This document shows positions 43,135 to 56,237 of a DNA stretch of 64,000 nucleotides, piece after piece. The notes under the pieces are model-generated. The model ran no database searches and had not been told where the DNA came from. It saw only the letters and a program-made list of their open reading frames with translations. This DNA comes from Selaginella tamariscina (taxonomy: Eukaryota > Streptophyta > Lycopodiopsida > Selaginellales > Selaginellaceae): contig PUQB01000494.1 in NCBI GenBank assembly GCA_003024785.1, positions 124,001-188,000 on the forward strand, written 5' to 3'. Position numbers and translations under genes: made by a program. The stretch's first letter is position 1. The number at the start of each line of letters is the position of its first letter.

Positions 43135-45527
43135 TGTCGCCGACCTTTTTAATCACCAACGGATCCACATGCTAACTGGATTTCAGTCTGGGCAATCGAG
43201 GCAGATGTCTAACATGGACACGTGTTGGTTCACCCACCCCGACAGCTTTGATTCGTCCGTCCGATTTTCAGTGAGAGTGTGAGGAGGTGTCCCATGTCCA
43301 TCCAATTCTCCACGATCGAGTTGTCATATGTGCAATTCAGGCTCCGGTTGCTATCTAAGAAGAAACAATTCCGGGTGTGTGTGTGGAGAGAGAGAGAGTT
43401 GTAATGAGGTTCAAGAAAGAGCTATTGTTCAAAGATAGCAGTCTATATGAATGGAGATGCCATATCATGTATGCACGTTTATTTGATTTTGGACATGCAT
43501 GTGTGAGATAGATGTCCTGAGGTTCAAGAAAAGGGCTAATTGTGGATACGTTCTAAGATAGTAGTTTGTACAAAAGGAGATGCCACATAATGTATACACG
43601 TTGTTCAGCTGCATCTGGCACCTTTGGGTACGTGTGTATGTGAGAGAGCTAATTGTGGATATTTTCTAGGATAAATACTCTATGAATGCAGATGTAAATC
43701 ATGTATACAAGTTAGTTTTTATACATTTGGGCATTTGCAGGAGAGAGATGCCCTGCGTGCCTAATTGTGGATAGTTACTCTGTTATGAATGCAGATGCCA
43801 CATCATGTATACATGTTAGCTGTTTATACTTTTGGGCATGTGCAGGAGAGGGAAAGAGAGAGTGACTGAGTGAGAGAGACGCCTTACAACACACACACGG
43901 GAAGCATTGTAAACAGGAGAAGCTACATGGAGAATACAATAGGAGAGAGAGATTTACCTTGAAACACAACGGGAGCACTCAAAACAGAAGAAGCAACACA
44001 GGAACACAATAGCAACCATGAGTTTCAACGTCGCCATATTAAAATCCCTTGGATCTGGAAACAAAAGAACACTTTCTTTTATTCGATGTATAACAAGAAC
44101 CCATAAACAATATATTACACGTGGCACCTCAAGAATGCGGCATATTCTATTCGATATGCAATTCATTTGTGGGCGCTACTATTTAAAAACATGACACAAA
44201 TATTCATAAACATGTGAATAACGCATCGATTCCTCGTTAATATTTGTGATATTAAACCTATCACCTGGATGAATCTCCTAGAAGGTCCACGTTGGCATTG
44301 GAGAACCATTCGATGGGACTCATCGGACGAAGGAACTCTAATCGAATCTGGTTAAGACACGTCTCATCATATGCGAGTCTGGTTAAGACTCGTCAGCAGT
44401 TCTCCTTAAAAGGGGGGGCTGCACACATTTTTTACACCCTTTCTTTGGTTTCGTTGCTGCCATGTATTACTTTTCGCCTCTCTGTTGCTATGTACATCTG
44501 AATTTTCATTTGCTGCCGCTCGTCTGCTGTACTCTGAAGGTGAGATCTGTTGTGTGGTTTCACCCTTGGGTTGTGTGTGTTCATTCTGTGTTGGGTTCTC
44601 TTCTTTTGTTGTGATCTGAATGCTGTGTGCAGGATTAATGGGCTCAGAGGTCTCTTCAATCCAAGCTTCTGAGGTACGATCCCAAAAAAAAATATAAATT
44701 TCTCTCAACTGATTCTGTGTTCATTTTCTTCTCAGTACTCAAAAACTGTTCAGAACCATCGTCGTCCTCAACCCGAGATTGTTGAAGACTATATATACTC
44801 GGGGTATGATCCCAATCTGTCCCATCACCATCCTCCCATGTCTTCTGAGCTCCAGAAAAACAGAGTTTCTTCTGATACTCGCTTCTTCAATCGCAATCCT
44901 TCTTTTGGTCGTACCCCTCCTGCGGCTGTTGAATTTCATGAAGAGTATGTCTACAGTCGTCCTCCGTGCATACTCAGGTAAATACAAACCAGTATATGTC
45001 ACACACACGTACACACGCACTCTACTTTCTTTGTTAACACTGTTGTTTACTTTGGTTTAGGCTAGAAAGGAAACTCAGGTAAAAAGTGCATCTGAGACTA
45101 CTGCAAATGAAGGGGACTATGGTCTGCGTCCTCACCACCCTGCTCGTTATTCACCTCCTTATTAGGTTTCAAAAATCTCTTTTCCCCATGTTGTGGAGTG
45201 ATTAGATGTCTTTAATAAAATTCAACTTGCAAAATTATTAGGTGATTGCCCACTTACTATGTGTGCATATCCGCTGTGTGTGTGAATCTATAGTTGATTT
45301 ATTTAATCTTTAATACATACTTTAAAATACATACACTAAGTATTTTTATTCACAATATTTGTAAATGCTATATTAACTCTAAAGTCTTCACACATACACT
45401 ACGTATGTTTTACAAAAGATTCATAAACCTGTGTTTAGTATGTATGTATAAAAGTAAGTAAATATGTTAAATTGTTATAGATTTCTGGAGGCATGTCAAT
45501 ATAAATATGTGGCAATACTGTATGCTT
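43135..45527 (+). repeat. G-repeat unit G4, cut by T2
   Basis: Region A with the minisatellite (43410-43850), gene X and the first part of B. Ends at 45527 where T2 begins; the matching uninterrupted sequence is at about 38345 in G3. Confidence 0.85.
44638..45165 (+). pseudogene. Gene X copy 4
   Basis: ATG 44638 with exon 1 intact (MGSEVSSIQASE), GT-AG introns kept, stop at 45163-45165. Exon 2 lacks one C (CGTCCTCCGTGC near 44965 against CCTCCCGTGC). Exon 3 has an in-frame 15-bp loss removing part of GLPTYNMRP. Apart from the 1-base indel the frame is conserved. No known domain recognised. Confidence 0.5.
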
Positions 45528-46009
45528 ATGCAAGTTGTAACTAAAATGGGCATGGTTATAGTTTCATTTCTTAATAATTAACAATTTTAGTTATTTAATT
45601 AGCATTTTCTAATATTAAAGGAATATTCTTTAGAATATATGTTTGAAAATATATTCTTTAGAATATTTGTATTCTACCCTTTAATAAATTATAGCATTCA
45701 TTGAAAAAAAATTAATACATTATAAAGTAGAAGGTATTAAATTATATAATATATTGTCTAATATAACAATTAAGGAAGAGCATAAGAGGTACATTATATA
45801 AATATTGATGTTGTTATTAAATAATATATTTTAATTAAAAATTAAATGTAGTAATAATATATATATAAATCCTATAATAATATAGTCAATCTTCCATATC
45901 ATTTTTTAAAATTTATATAGTTATATATAATTTGGTACTATTATTAAAGAGTTTATAATAATTATGAATATTAAATATATGATATTTTATAATTTTGTAA
46001 TTATTTAAG

Positions 46010-49000
46010 CTTCAGAAAACATACATTCCCTTGCAGTTTTATTAATCGTGACTTTATCAACGCTTCTTGATATCTACCCATATCGAATGGATTTAACATT
46101 TATAAAACATGCTGGGTCTTTTTGATTGGGAGACCATGTTTTCTCTAGGCATCCATTATATCTTTCGCTCTCCTTCTCGTGTCGCCTTTTTTGTGGTTTG
46201 AACCATGCAACCTTAACAATACTATTTTTTGTGATTACTTCAGGTGTGTCGATAATTTGACCCATCCAAATAGGCTGATTATATGACGCATCTGGAGTAA
46301 TGAGAACCATCATTAGTTTTTGAAGATCCTTGCAGCAATCAAAGTATGCTTTAGGTTTTTGGTTCCTTTGTCCAACAAAGTGTGGGGTTTGCACTTCCAC
46401 ATCACTACTGGCTTCTATGTCGTCTATGCTCAGTGATGTCATTTCAATCTCCTCTCGCCACCTTGTTTTAGGCCAGAAAGGGTGTTGCAATTCTGTACTT
46501 GTGACAGTAGGCCCTTCCAACTCTCGAACAACAGTCTCCCAATAGTTGACCACATGCTTATATAGTTCTGAGTAACCAGTTGCCTTATCAGAATTCTTTG
46601 GCATCGATTTTTGAACCCATGCCACATATTTTTTGATGCCATCAATAATAACCTCTTGTTCCTTGAGCTGGGCACTCAATGGAATAGGGTCTGGTTGTCC
46701 TTCTGGGAGAAGTGGCTTTCCATCCTCTCCACTTTTGAAGAGCATTAAGCCCTCTTTCGGTAACCACTCCTGCTCTGATGGCCGTAACTTGTACTGCATA
46801 ATAGGTATACCATCTCGTATGGAGAAAAAGAATTGTAGCGGCACAAGGTGACCAACTAAAGAATCACTCCCTTCTTTTATATACTCCTTGAGAAATTTTT
46901 TGAAGTCTGGCACCTCAGTCACAAGCAAAGCACAACTTTTTTTGGAGATGCAATTTTCAAAAAGATTCATCATATGCGGTAAGGTAAGTGCACTTGTCCT
47001 TTTTGTAGAGTTGGAGACCTTGCTGAAGAACGCATCAATATCTTCATGAGTGTGACCAACCATAAGGAAACTGAGCGTGATTGTTTCAAACACACCTTTG
47101 GCAACAAGCATTGACAAGTATGCTAGCACATATCTAGAAAATAAAAGTAAGTATGAGCTTGAGAAACCCTTAAGTAAAATGATTTACCTATTTTTGTTCT
47201 CGCCTGCACAATTATCCATCTGTAAAAGCAAATGACGAGGAAGCTTATTTGATGTTGAGGACACATGTACACTATTTGAGCTAGATCCCTCCACTGAACC
47301 TGAACTCTCAACAGGGCCATCTGTTTTTGTGCAGGTGTTGACAATGCCTCTCATATTCCCAAGTAGCCTCAAGTGCAGACGTGTTCATGAGAGCATTATG
47401 TAAAGGTTGAAGGTGTTGTTTCTTCACTTTGAGATCACTGATAGGACTTGTCTGTGAGTGGGCTTCAAGGTTTCTGAAACACATGGCTAACGACCCAATA
47501 GTGAAATTGGAGTCGCTAGACCAATGTGGAAGTGAAAAGTGTCCATATGACTCACAACCGTGTCCATGTGTTAGCACACCTGTCAATGAAATCGGAAGTT
47601 TCATGACATTTCCAAGGCACTTTGGTGTTGCAAAGAGCTTTGGAATGCTGGTCTTTGAATGATCCATCTTGTCATGGATCAAGCACAGGTACTCTGATGG
47701 GCGTGACACAGAAAGCATGCGGTGTGCATAGTACTGAGACCGGCAAGTTTGTTGTGCAATCATGTGGGCCTCCATCTTCTTTGAATGGTAGTGATCTCCA
47801 CCAAGGTTTTTGCACAAGCCTCTGCAGCCTTCAATGATGTACAAGTGTCACACTTGAAAAGCTAGAGTGTTTTGCAATCTCCACATCCTTAAAATGAGTA
47901 TTCCATATGTTGTTGAAGGTACCAGTGCAGATTGCTTGGAGCCCCATCAAACTGAGGCACTTGTTCACATGTTCACACAGCTTCAATTGAGTGTAGATTG
48001 AAGGCAAAACCTTGAGATTTTCCCTGACCCCTGCATTTGTGGTTCGGCATTTGTGAGGCATCCTGTCTGCATTTGCTTCCACAAAAGCCTTGAGTATCTC
48101 TATGGCTGCCATGATGTGAGAGCGGGTTTTGACCAAGCGAGTGTTCCCATGAACTGAGGTTCGCGCTCCATCTAGCCACTCATCCCTCCGACGGTAGAAC
48201 GTGGTCTTTGGGATCCCGTATATACTGTACCAAGCTTTGAAGCAGATGGCCACCTTATTAAATACCATGGATGTACTCTGATAACCTGTGTCCGAGGCCA
48301 TTCCATCAATACACCCAGTTAGTGCAGCATATACAAACTCATGCCTTTGCTTTTGGGTGAGCATACGAAAGACATGTCTACATTGGGTAATTTCATTCCG
48401 GTCTGCCATCTGACAACACTTCTTCTTGCAACAGTCAATCGTGGAAATGCTCGTAACACTTTCGGAAGATGTAGGATCCATCTTTACCCTCTTGCTGAAA
48501 CTTGCAGGGGAAGATCTACAACCCATGAATCGCCTTTTTCTTACAATAGGACCAATGCAAGGAACCTCTTCAAATATGAGTTTTCTTCCGGGTTGTTATT
48601 ATTGAAATCCAACCCAGAATATGTTGAACCATCTTGCCGTCTTAATTCAGATGTTCGCCACCTCACGAGGGATCCAGGATACAATGTGCCATTAGGTGAA
48701 ACCTCTGTCACAACTACACCCACGAAGTCGGACCCTAGTTTCTCTTCTGACACTGCTTCCATTGGATTTATAGCTGTGATGATGCCTCTTCCGACTTCAA
48801 TCTCACGAAGAAAGAGAATCACCTCATCCATCACAGCAGGCAAGCCATCATCTGGTAAACTCGTGCTACTATTTGTTTGTGACTCTGCATATTCTGTGTC
48901 AGCCTTGACTTCATCCAAATTCCACAATACAGGAGAACCCTCCTCAAATTCCATTCCCAGAACCTCAACATGCTTGTAAATGGTGTTCACCCATACGTAC

Positions 49001-49119
49001 ACACAAGATCCTTGGGCAATATTGTGACATGATGCATTATTATCTCGAACTTCCACAGTTCCAGTGCCAACTATCTCGTTGTTCCGAAGAAGACATACTT
49101 TATCTCCAGTATTAAACAT
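46010..49119 (-). pseudogene. T2 DUF7869-type transposase-like gene (frameshifted)
   Basis: ATG 49119, with the same architecture as T1: an SH3-like module (GDKVCLLRNNEIVGTG) and a second one (VGRGIITAINPMEAV), then DCCKKKCCQ (about 48430), a helix-rich region (HEFVYAALTGCIDGMA, about 48330), LIHDKMDHSKT (near 47680), LLLQMDNCAGENKNR (near 47190-47225), a 54-bp intron (47134-47187), and VGHTHEDIDAFFSKVS (near 47065). A 351-codon stretch (46074-47129) is fully open. T2 is better preserved than T1: it keeps 24 codons missing there and its frame breaks are few (near 48545, 47850 and 47330). A TAG replaces the Trp codon of RYGWMS, so the last residues are lost. Confidence 0.75.
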
Positions 49120-49269
49120 ATTGTCCTGCACATAAATAATTGTATTATTTATGATATCTGTTTATGCAATATTTTAAGAAATCTGAATTACGGTTACTTA
49201 ATAATATGCATATGCAATAATACATAATTATGTTTAGAGATAATATCTCATGTTTGATTAATACAACTG

Positions 49270-49863
49270 ATGGGCGGGATTAATCCCGCCCAGAATCCCT
49301 CCGACGAGGAACGGTCGGCGGGATTAATCCGCCGCCGACTCAACCCCTTCGGAGAGAGTCGGCGGGATTAATCCCCTTGGACTCCCTCCGACAAGGAAGA
49401 GCCGGCGGGATTAATCCCGCCGCCTCTTCCTCCTCGGGGGGAGTCCGGCGGGATTAATCCCGCCGACTCTCTCCAGCGAGGATGAGTCCGGCGGGATTAA
49501 TCCCGTCGACTCTCTTCCTCGTCGAAGGAGTCCAAGGTGGGATTAATCCCGCCCACAATTCTTACGACGGGGAATGGGTGGCGGGATTAAACCCGCACAT
49601 AACTCTCTCCAAAACTATGATTTTAAAGAGATCTCGGGATAAATCCTGTCCCCAAATCCTTAAAACAGGGATGTGATGGCAAGATTAATCCCGCCACCCC
49701 TTCCCTGCCTCCTAAAATGGTTGGCGGGATTAGTCCCGCCAACAACTCTTTCTAATAAATTCTGGTAACTCTTCATCAGTTGAGAAGGTTATCGGCGGGA
49801 TTAATCACGCCACTCTTTTTCAGTGGCGGAGAAGCATTGCCTGAGAGATGGTGGTGGGATTAA
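49270..49863. repeat. Palindrome array III (T2)
   Basis: About 13 copies of the GGCGGGATTAATCCCGCC family, exact copies near 49273, 49404 and 49448, with 'ctccgacgagga' spacers like those of array II. It lies about 150 bp upstream of the T2 transposase ATG and is cut by the gypsy 5' LTR at 49864. Confidence 0.88.
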
Positions 49864-50840
49864 TGTCATAGTTTTTACTATGACTCGACCCTTTACTTTG
49901 GGGTTTGACTGTTGTTACCTACTGAATTATGTGACGAACCCTAGATGTAGAAGAAACAGGCCCGCATAGTGCACTTGGGTATCTAGTGATGGTCCGGCCG
50001 GGTGTCGTTAGGTATTTGCAAGAAACTCTAGGCGAAGCTAGCACTTCCATTTAGAGAACCCTCCCCCATTTTGACGTTCCAGGTTAGGGTTCTTCGCTGA
50101 TTATAGCTTGTCAAAATAAGGGTTAGGGACACCCCTAGGGTTGACCTAACCCTAGGGTTGCCCTAACCCCACGTCCTAAACCCCCCCCTAGGGGTTAGGT
50201 TTAGGATTAGGTTAGGACAACCATTTTCTCTAAGGGCTGGCATTTTTGTGCCAGCCCACTTACTCATTTAGGTAAACAGGGGGGGGGGGTCCGTCACATA
50301 AATAAGGTAGAGTATATGTAGTGAGGCTTCCTGGGTTCAAAAGAGAGCTCGTTAACCTCCTACCGGTGCAAGCTAAGCTTGTGTCGTCAAGGTGCAACCC
50401 TTGTTGTGCCGCCCAAACTTCCACACGACAGGGGTACAACCCACCCTAGGGTTAGACTATCCTTATCGTTGGCAGGATCTTGCCTTTGAGACAAGGGCAC
50501 GTCACTTCCAAGGAGTTAGCCAGATTCCTTGGTCCGAAAACCTGCTCGCAAGCTCAAAGGTATTGCCCGAGTTCACGTTCCGCAGAACTAGTGGTTGAGG
50601 CCTTGCTCCGGCCGCCTCAACCACGCCAAGCTAGGAACAACACCTATAACTCGGCTAGTCCGTGCATCCTGATTCACAAGGTGAGTCTCGTTCGTGGACT
50701 TGGTCAGTTAGGGTTTAGTTCCTAAGGGTTGGGTTCCTAATACGGGTTACTTTACCAGATTCCGTGGGGTTTCCAGAGAGGGGATTCCAGGGTTGGCACC
50801 TGGCAAGCCGCCTTTGTGGCACCAGGTAAAAACTCTGACA
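49864..50840 (+). repeat. gypsy 5' LTR
   Basis: Starts TGTCATAGTTTTTAC and ends AACTCTGACA. Contains a cluster of CCCTAGGG/GGGTTAGG telomere-like phrases (50110-50215), runs of C and G (50188, 50280), and 'cataaataagg' near 50297 as a possible TATA region. Confidence 0.93.
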
Positions 50841-50842
50841 AT

Positions 50843-50854
50843 TGGTATCGGAGC
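50843..50854 (+). other. Primer-binding site of the gypsy element
   Basis: TGGTATCGGAGC two bases after the LTR, an initiator-Met tRNA-type primer site. Confidence 0.85.
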
Positions 50855-51069
50855 AAGTTCTCTGCGGTCAGTAGGACTACCTTAAGTCATAGAGTGTTTC
50901 AATGTTTAGATAACTCTAAATTCTTGATCTACTCTATTGCTTTGGTTACATGTCTGTATTCTGCGCAGAGAGTTTGATCCTGTGAGTTGTCAAACTTCGG
51001 AGAACACTTGCTCAGTGAGTCGGCGTGAGATTCTAGGTATGTCCGAAAGTCTTATGCTAGTTCAAGCTG

Positions 51070-54000
51070 ATGTGTGTGGGTGTACAACCTGTGCAGGGTG
51101 TTTCCAACTTAACATTGGGAATATTCCGAGCATATTCTCCGAGTGTTGAAACTAGGGTTCAATACGATGAGCAAAAGAAAGCAACCGAGCCTGAGGCAGA
51201 GAGGGCTGTCGCAGAGGCTCAAAATGAGGAGATGGATGAAGCTGATCCAGGTCGACCCCCTAGGGCTAGGCAGCGACCTGGTTGGCGTGAAATAATGATG
51301 GATGCCCTAAACGAACTTCGAGGGGATGTCTTGGGATTGAATGACAGAATCGATAATGTTGCCGTTCGGATTCCAACGAATACGGCAGTGCCAGACGTTC
51401 CGCAACCAGACACACGGAAAAAGAAGAAGAAGCATGACTCAGAGTCAGGTTCCTCTGAATCAGATTCTTCGACGGAAGTAGTTGGTGGAGGTCCCAGTAA
51501 ATTCAAACCGGTAAAGCCTTCGAATTTCATGGGTTCAAAGGATTACAAGGTTTTGGATGACTGGTTGTATGATATGGAAAGCTATTTCGAGGCTGCTTCC
51601 GTGAGAAAGACAGAAAAGGTTGCATGTGCTAAGCAGTTTCTTAAAGAAGAAGCTAAGACTTGGTGGCGAATTGTTGAAGGTGAACGTGGATACCGAAACA
51701 GCTGGAAGCACATGAAAAAGGAGATCAAAAAGCAGTATATGCCGGATGATCTCGGTTTGCGATTGCGTGCTGACCTGGCACTTTGTCAACAGGGAGTTCG
51801 GGGAAGTCCTATGGACCACGTTTATCGATTCGAAAGTGTACGGCGATTGGTGCCAAATATGAGCGATGATGAAGCTCGAAGTTGCTTCATGGCTAGCTTG
51901 AATGAGAAAACGCGAAGGGAGATCTTAAGGTACAAGCCCAAGCTATCGGGAATGTCAAGAGGCAGCTCAAAAGGTTGCTTATGGCATGTCGTTAGAAGAC
52001 TTGTACAAAGGGGAGGAAGCAAAACCTAAACCAAGGAGGTTTCCTCCAAAGTCTGGGTTCAGAAGGTTTGATAGGCGACCAGATCAATCGCCATCAATTC
52101 GAAGTGCAAGTCCCTTTGTTGGCAGTTCCAAGTTTTCGGACACATCAAGACCCACCGGATTTCGGAAACCATTGGCGTTACCACCTCCTCAGCAGACCAA
52201 AGGATCGGCTCCAAAGTCTGCTCCCCCGCGTTCCGCAGGCGGGGTCGTGAAATGTTATAATTGTAACAAGCCTGGTCATTTTGCTAAAGAGTGTCCGGCA
52301 CCCTCACAACAATCAGGACATTTCAAGGCGATGGTAGAAGAGGAAGTTGCTGAACCAGAAACGCTTGAAGATCCGGAAGATGAGTCAGAAGAGGTAATGT
52401 TGTGCCAGACACAACCTGCCTTATTCGCTATTCAAGACAAAACTGACCCTTTGCTATATTTGACAGGAAGGATACGAGGGGACCGAGTCCGAATGATGAT
52501 CGATACTGGAGCAACATACAACTTCATATCGACTAGTCTAGCTCGTCGATTGAATTTGGATGTAATAAAGATGTGTGAAATAAAGATCAATTTTGGCAAA
52601 GGTTCTCAAAAACTAATAATATAGCAAGGGCAGTTCCTGTCCAAATCAAAGATTGGAAGGCTAAGCTAGACTTAGTTGTCTTGAATATGACGGGGTTTGA
52701 CTTTGTTCTGGGTATGGAATGGTTCCATAAACATGTAATCGAAATGAGGGGTTCCGGAGATAATCGAATCACGCTTGCAGCAGATAAAGAAGCCATTAGA
52801 AAAACGATGCTCAGAATGGAAAACGCTAACTGATAGGATTGGAATCCTATGTTCCTTACCTTGACTCAGTTGCGTAAAGCAGTTAGACATCGGGAACGTG
52901 TGTTTCTTGCAATGGTTTTGGATACTGGTGAAGTCAAAATAGGAGATGGTCAAGAACATGTTCCGAACCTATTTTGGAAGTCTTGAACATGTTTAGGATG
53001 TGTTACCAGAAGATTTGCCGCCTGAGTTACCTCCACGTCGAGCTGTGGACCACAGATAGAGTTTTGCCAGGTTCGTCTCCACCGGCAAGAGCCCCATATC
53101 GGTTAAATCCTCAAGAGTTGATTGAATTGAAGAGACAGCTGACAGAATTGGTTGGTCGAGGACACATTCGACCTAGTCGATCACCATATGGTGCACCGAT
53201 CTTGTTTGTAAAAAAAGGATGGTACGATGCGAATGTGTGTGGACTATCGAGCACTGAACGCGATAACTATCAAAAACAAGTATCCTCTTCCACGAGTGGA
53301 CGACTTGTTTGATAGCTATCAAAAGCAAAGTATTTTTCAAGAATAGACTTGAGGTCTGGGTACCATCAGATTCGGGTAGCAGAGAATGACATTGAGAAGA
53401 CCGCTTTTCGAACGCGTTATGGATCATTTGAGTTTCTAGTCTTGCCATTCGGGTTGTGCAATGCTCCAGCAACTTTTTGCACAATGATGGATGATGTGTT
53501 TAGAGACTATCTAGACGAGTTCGTGGTGGTGTATATTGATGACATTCTGGTTTTCAGTTCGACAATTGAGAACATGTGGAACACTTAGAAAAAGTGTTTC
53601 AGAGGTTGAGAGAGAACCAGTTGTATGCTAAAGAAAGCAAGTGCGCATTTGGTCAAACCAAGATAGATTTCTTGGGACACTTGATCTCAGGTGGGGAGGT
53701 TGCCATGGACCCAAAGAAAATTCAAGCTATTACTGAGTGGATGACCTTAAAAGACGTGCATGAAGTTAGATCATTTCTTGGTCTGACAGGGTATTACCGA
53801 AGATTCATAAAGGGTTACTCGGAAATAGCGGCCCCATTGACAGATCTTACGAAGAACATTCCATGGCATTGGACTCCAGAGTGCCAACGTGCATTCGTCA
53901 AACTCAAAGAGGCTATCTCTTCTGAGCCAGTTTTGCAGTTGCCCATCTTTGAAGATCCCTTTGAAGTAGAATGTGACGCTTCCGACTTTGCAATTGGTGG

Positions 54001-55859
54001 TGTATTGCAACAAAAAGGACATCCAGTGTTTTTCTCGAAGAAGTTAGATGCCGCGCAAACTCGATGGCCTACCACGAAAAGGAGATGTATGCTATTGTTG
54101 CTTCCTTGGAGTATTGGCGTCATTATCTTCCAAGTCATGGCACTGTGGTTTGGACAGATAGTGTAACTCTAAGGTATTTTGAAACGCAGCCGAAGCTATC
54201 ACCAAAGTATGCTAGATGGCAGCAGAAGTTGGCACGATTTCAGCCTGAAATCAGACATAAGGCGGGAAAGGAAATGTGGTAGCTGATGCACTCAGTAGAA
54301 AGGGTCATCTTCGTATTATGTCAGCACCCGTGTCAACTTTGGTGGATGAATTTGTGACGGCGTATCCTCAGGACAAGTTTGCCAAGGAAGCTTTGAGCCT
54401 GGTGGCAAAGAGGAAACAAGTTCATCAATTACGAAGAGATGGTAATATTCCAGCAGGAATAGAAAGTCGAATGGATGCACTCAAACAGGCCCATTTTGCA
54501 GTACGAGATGGAGTTCTTTATTATAAAGAAAAGAGACTCTATGTTCCAGAAGGGACATGGAGGGAGAGGCTATTAAGAGAGCATCACGACGTTCCTTTGG
54601 CAGGGCATGGTGGAAGGCACAAGACGTTGGCTTTGTTGAAACAGGGATTCTATTGGCCGGGTATGATAGATGTTGCCAAGTATGTCAAGACATGCCCCAC
54701 ATGTCAACAAGTGAAAAGTCGTTCACAAAAACGAGCTGGGAAGTTACAATGTATACCGATTCCAGAGCGGCCATTTCAAAGTGTTACTTTGGACTTTATC
54801 ATGGGATTGCCAAAATCTTGTGGTTTCAATGCTCTTATGGTGGTGGTCGATCGATTTTCAAAGGTTGCTCATTTCATTCCAACTGTAGAGACAGTGAATG
54901 CAAAACAAGCAGCAAAGTTGTTCTTCCACGAAGTCGTAAGAGTGCGAGGGCTACCGGAAACGATGATCTCAGACCGGGATCCTCGATTTACTGGCAAGTT
55001 TTGGGGAACGTTGTTCAAGCAATTTGGACGATGCTGAGGTTTAGTACGGCTTATCATCCACAAACGGATGGTCAGACGGAGAGGGTAAACCGACAAGTCG
55101 AGGACTATCTCAGATGCTATGTTCAAGGTGATCAACTTGATTGGGCTGAACACTTAGATATGGCTGAGATATGTTACAATAACTCGATGCACACTGCAAT
55201 CGGATGTAGCCCGATGGAAGTGTTAACTGGGAATAAGGGTGGTATTCCTCAGAGTATGGTGTTACCGAAAGACGATAGCAATCGAGTTCCATCTGTAGCA
55301 GAGTTCACGGGACAATTGTATCGAACATGGGAAGCTGCTCGTCAAGCGATGGCTGCAGCACAGGAAAGGTATCGTCAGCAGTACGATAAGCATCGGCGGG
55401 ATGTAGAGTATCAGGTTGGGGATATGGTATTGTTGAGTACCAAAAACCTGAAGGTTCCAATGACTCTTTCGAGGAAGTTTCTATCGCACTACATAGGTCC
55501 ATACAAGGTGGTGAAGCAAGTAGGGAAAGTGGCTTATGAGTTGGATCTTCCTCCGAGTTGGGAACAATACACAATGTGTTTCATGTCAATTTGCTCGAGC
55601 CATTCCACAAAGATGAGAAACATCCGCAAAGATATGAAAACTTACGACGCCCCCTGAGCTGGTTCATGAAGGTACGGAGTACGAAGTCGAATCCATATTG
55701 GGCAAAAGGAAGGTTTATGGACCGCGAAAACGTAAGTTTGAGTATCTCGTCAAATGGAAAGGCTATCCAGCGTGCGAATCGACATGGGAACCATTGGAGA
55801 ATCTACAAAACGCGATGGAGTTGGTGAATGAGTTTGAGGCAAGGTCTCAAACTAATTAA
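51070..55859 (+). pseudogene. gypsy gag-pol with chromodomain (frameshifted)
   Basis: Gag (51070-52029) has an acidic/Lys-rich N-terminus and the retrotransposon-gag core (AKTWWRIVEGE near 51655). A CCHC knuckle CYNCNKPGHFAKEC (near 52255) and protease MIDTGATYNFIS (near 52495) follow. Reverse transcriptase spans about 53050-53600 with [10 protein letters not shown] near 53530. RNase H follows (EVECDASDFAIGG near 53970). Integrase has an HHCC region (YWPGM...CPTCQQVK, about 54650-54715), LDFIMGLP, SDRDPRF and the Glu of HPQTDGQTERVN. A chromodomain (YEVESILGKR...YLVKWKGYP, 55678-55770) precedes the stop at 55857. Breaks near 51960, 52620, 52960, 53220, 53330, 53575, 54070, 54275, 55030 and 55560. 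Chromodomains are thought to steer integration to heterochromatin. Confidence 0.9.
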
Positions 55860-55890
55860 GGAATAAAGTTATTTCTTCTTAACCTAGGGG

Positions 55891-55972
55891 CCGACAGACA
55901 ACATTAACTAGAGGCCTCCGATATAAATTCTAGTTAACTAAAAGAAATTAACTAACTTGTTGTCTGTGTCGG
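55891..55972 (+). other. Hairpin in the gypsy 3' non-coding region
   Basis: CCGACAGACAACA at 55891 pairs with TGTTGTCTGTGTCGG ending at 55972, with a second inner inverted pair (actagag / ctagtt). It lies between the stop codon and the polypurine tract and could be a structured RNA element. Confidence 0.55.
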
Positions 55973-56223
55973 GTGACAGACTTTGCAGACGTGCAAAAGG
56001 TCTCCAAATGACTTCTTGTCGCAGGTGGTACCTCCGGCAGCTGAGTTCTCACTCAGTGAACGACGGTTCTGAAGTATTTGGCTTCGCGTAATGCAAGGGG
56101 GGTAATAAAACTTGTGAACTTTTTGCTGACTCCGCATAGAGTGATTAGCGTTAGTTTTCAGTTAATTTTTCCTAACCTAGTCTAGTCTTGGAGTTAGACG
56201 TCAACGAGGACGTTGACATTTTC

Positions 56224-56235
56224 AAAGGCGGGGAG
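56224..56235 (+). other. Polypurine tract of the gypsy element
   Basis: AAAGGCGGGGAG, followed by TG and then the 3' LTR at 56238; near-purine tract in the expected place. Confidence 0.75.
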
Positions 56236-56237
56236 TG

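Larger units (their letters stand above)
45528..49863 (-). mobile_element. T2: truncated inverted copy of the T transposon
   Basis: The left edge is the T terminus ATGCAAGTTGTAACTAAA (45528-45545), inserted in G4 after TATGCTT. The copy runs through the AT-rich 3' region, the transposase gene and palindrome array III, then stops where the gypsy element begins at 49864. The other half, with the ParB-like and HAD genes and array I, is not found right of the gypsy element, so it was deleted or displaced. Confidence 0.8.
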
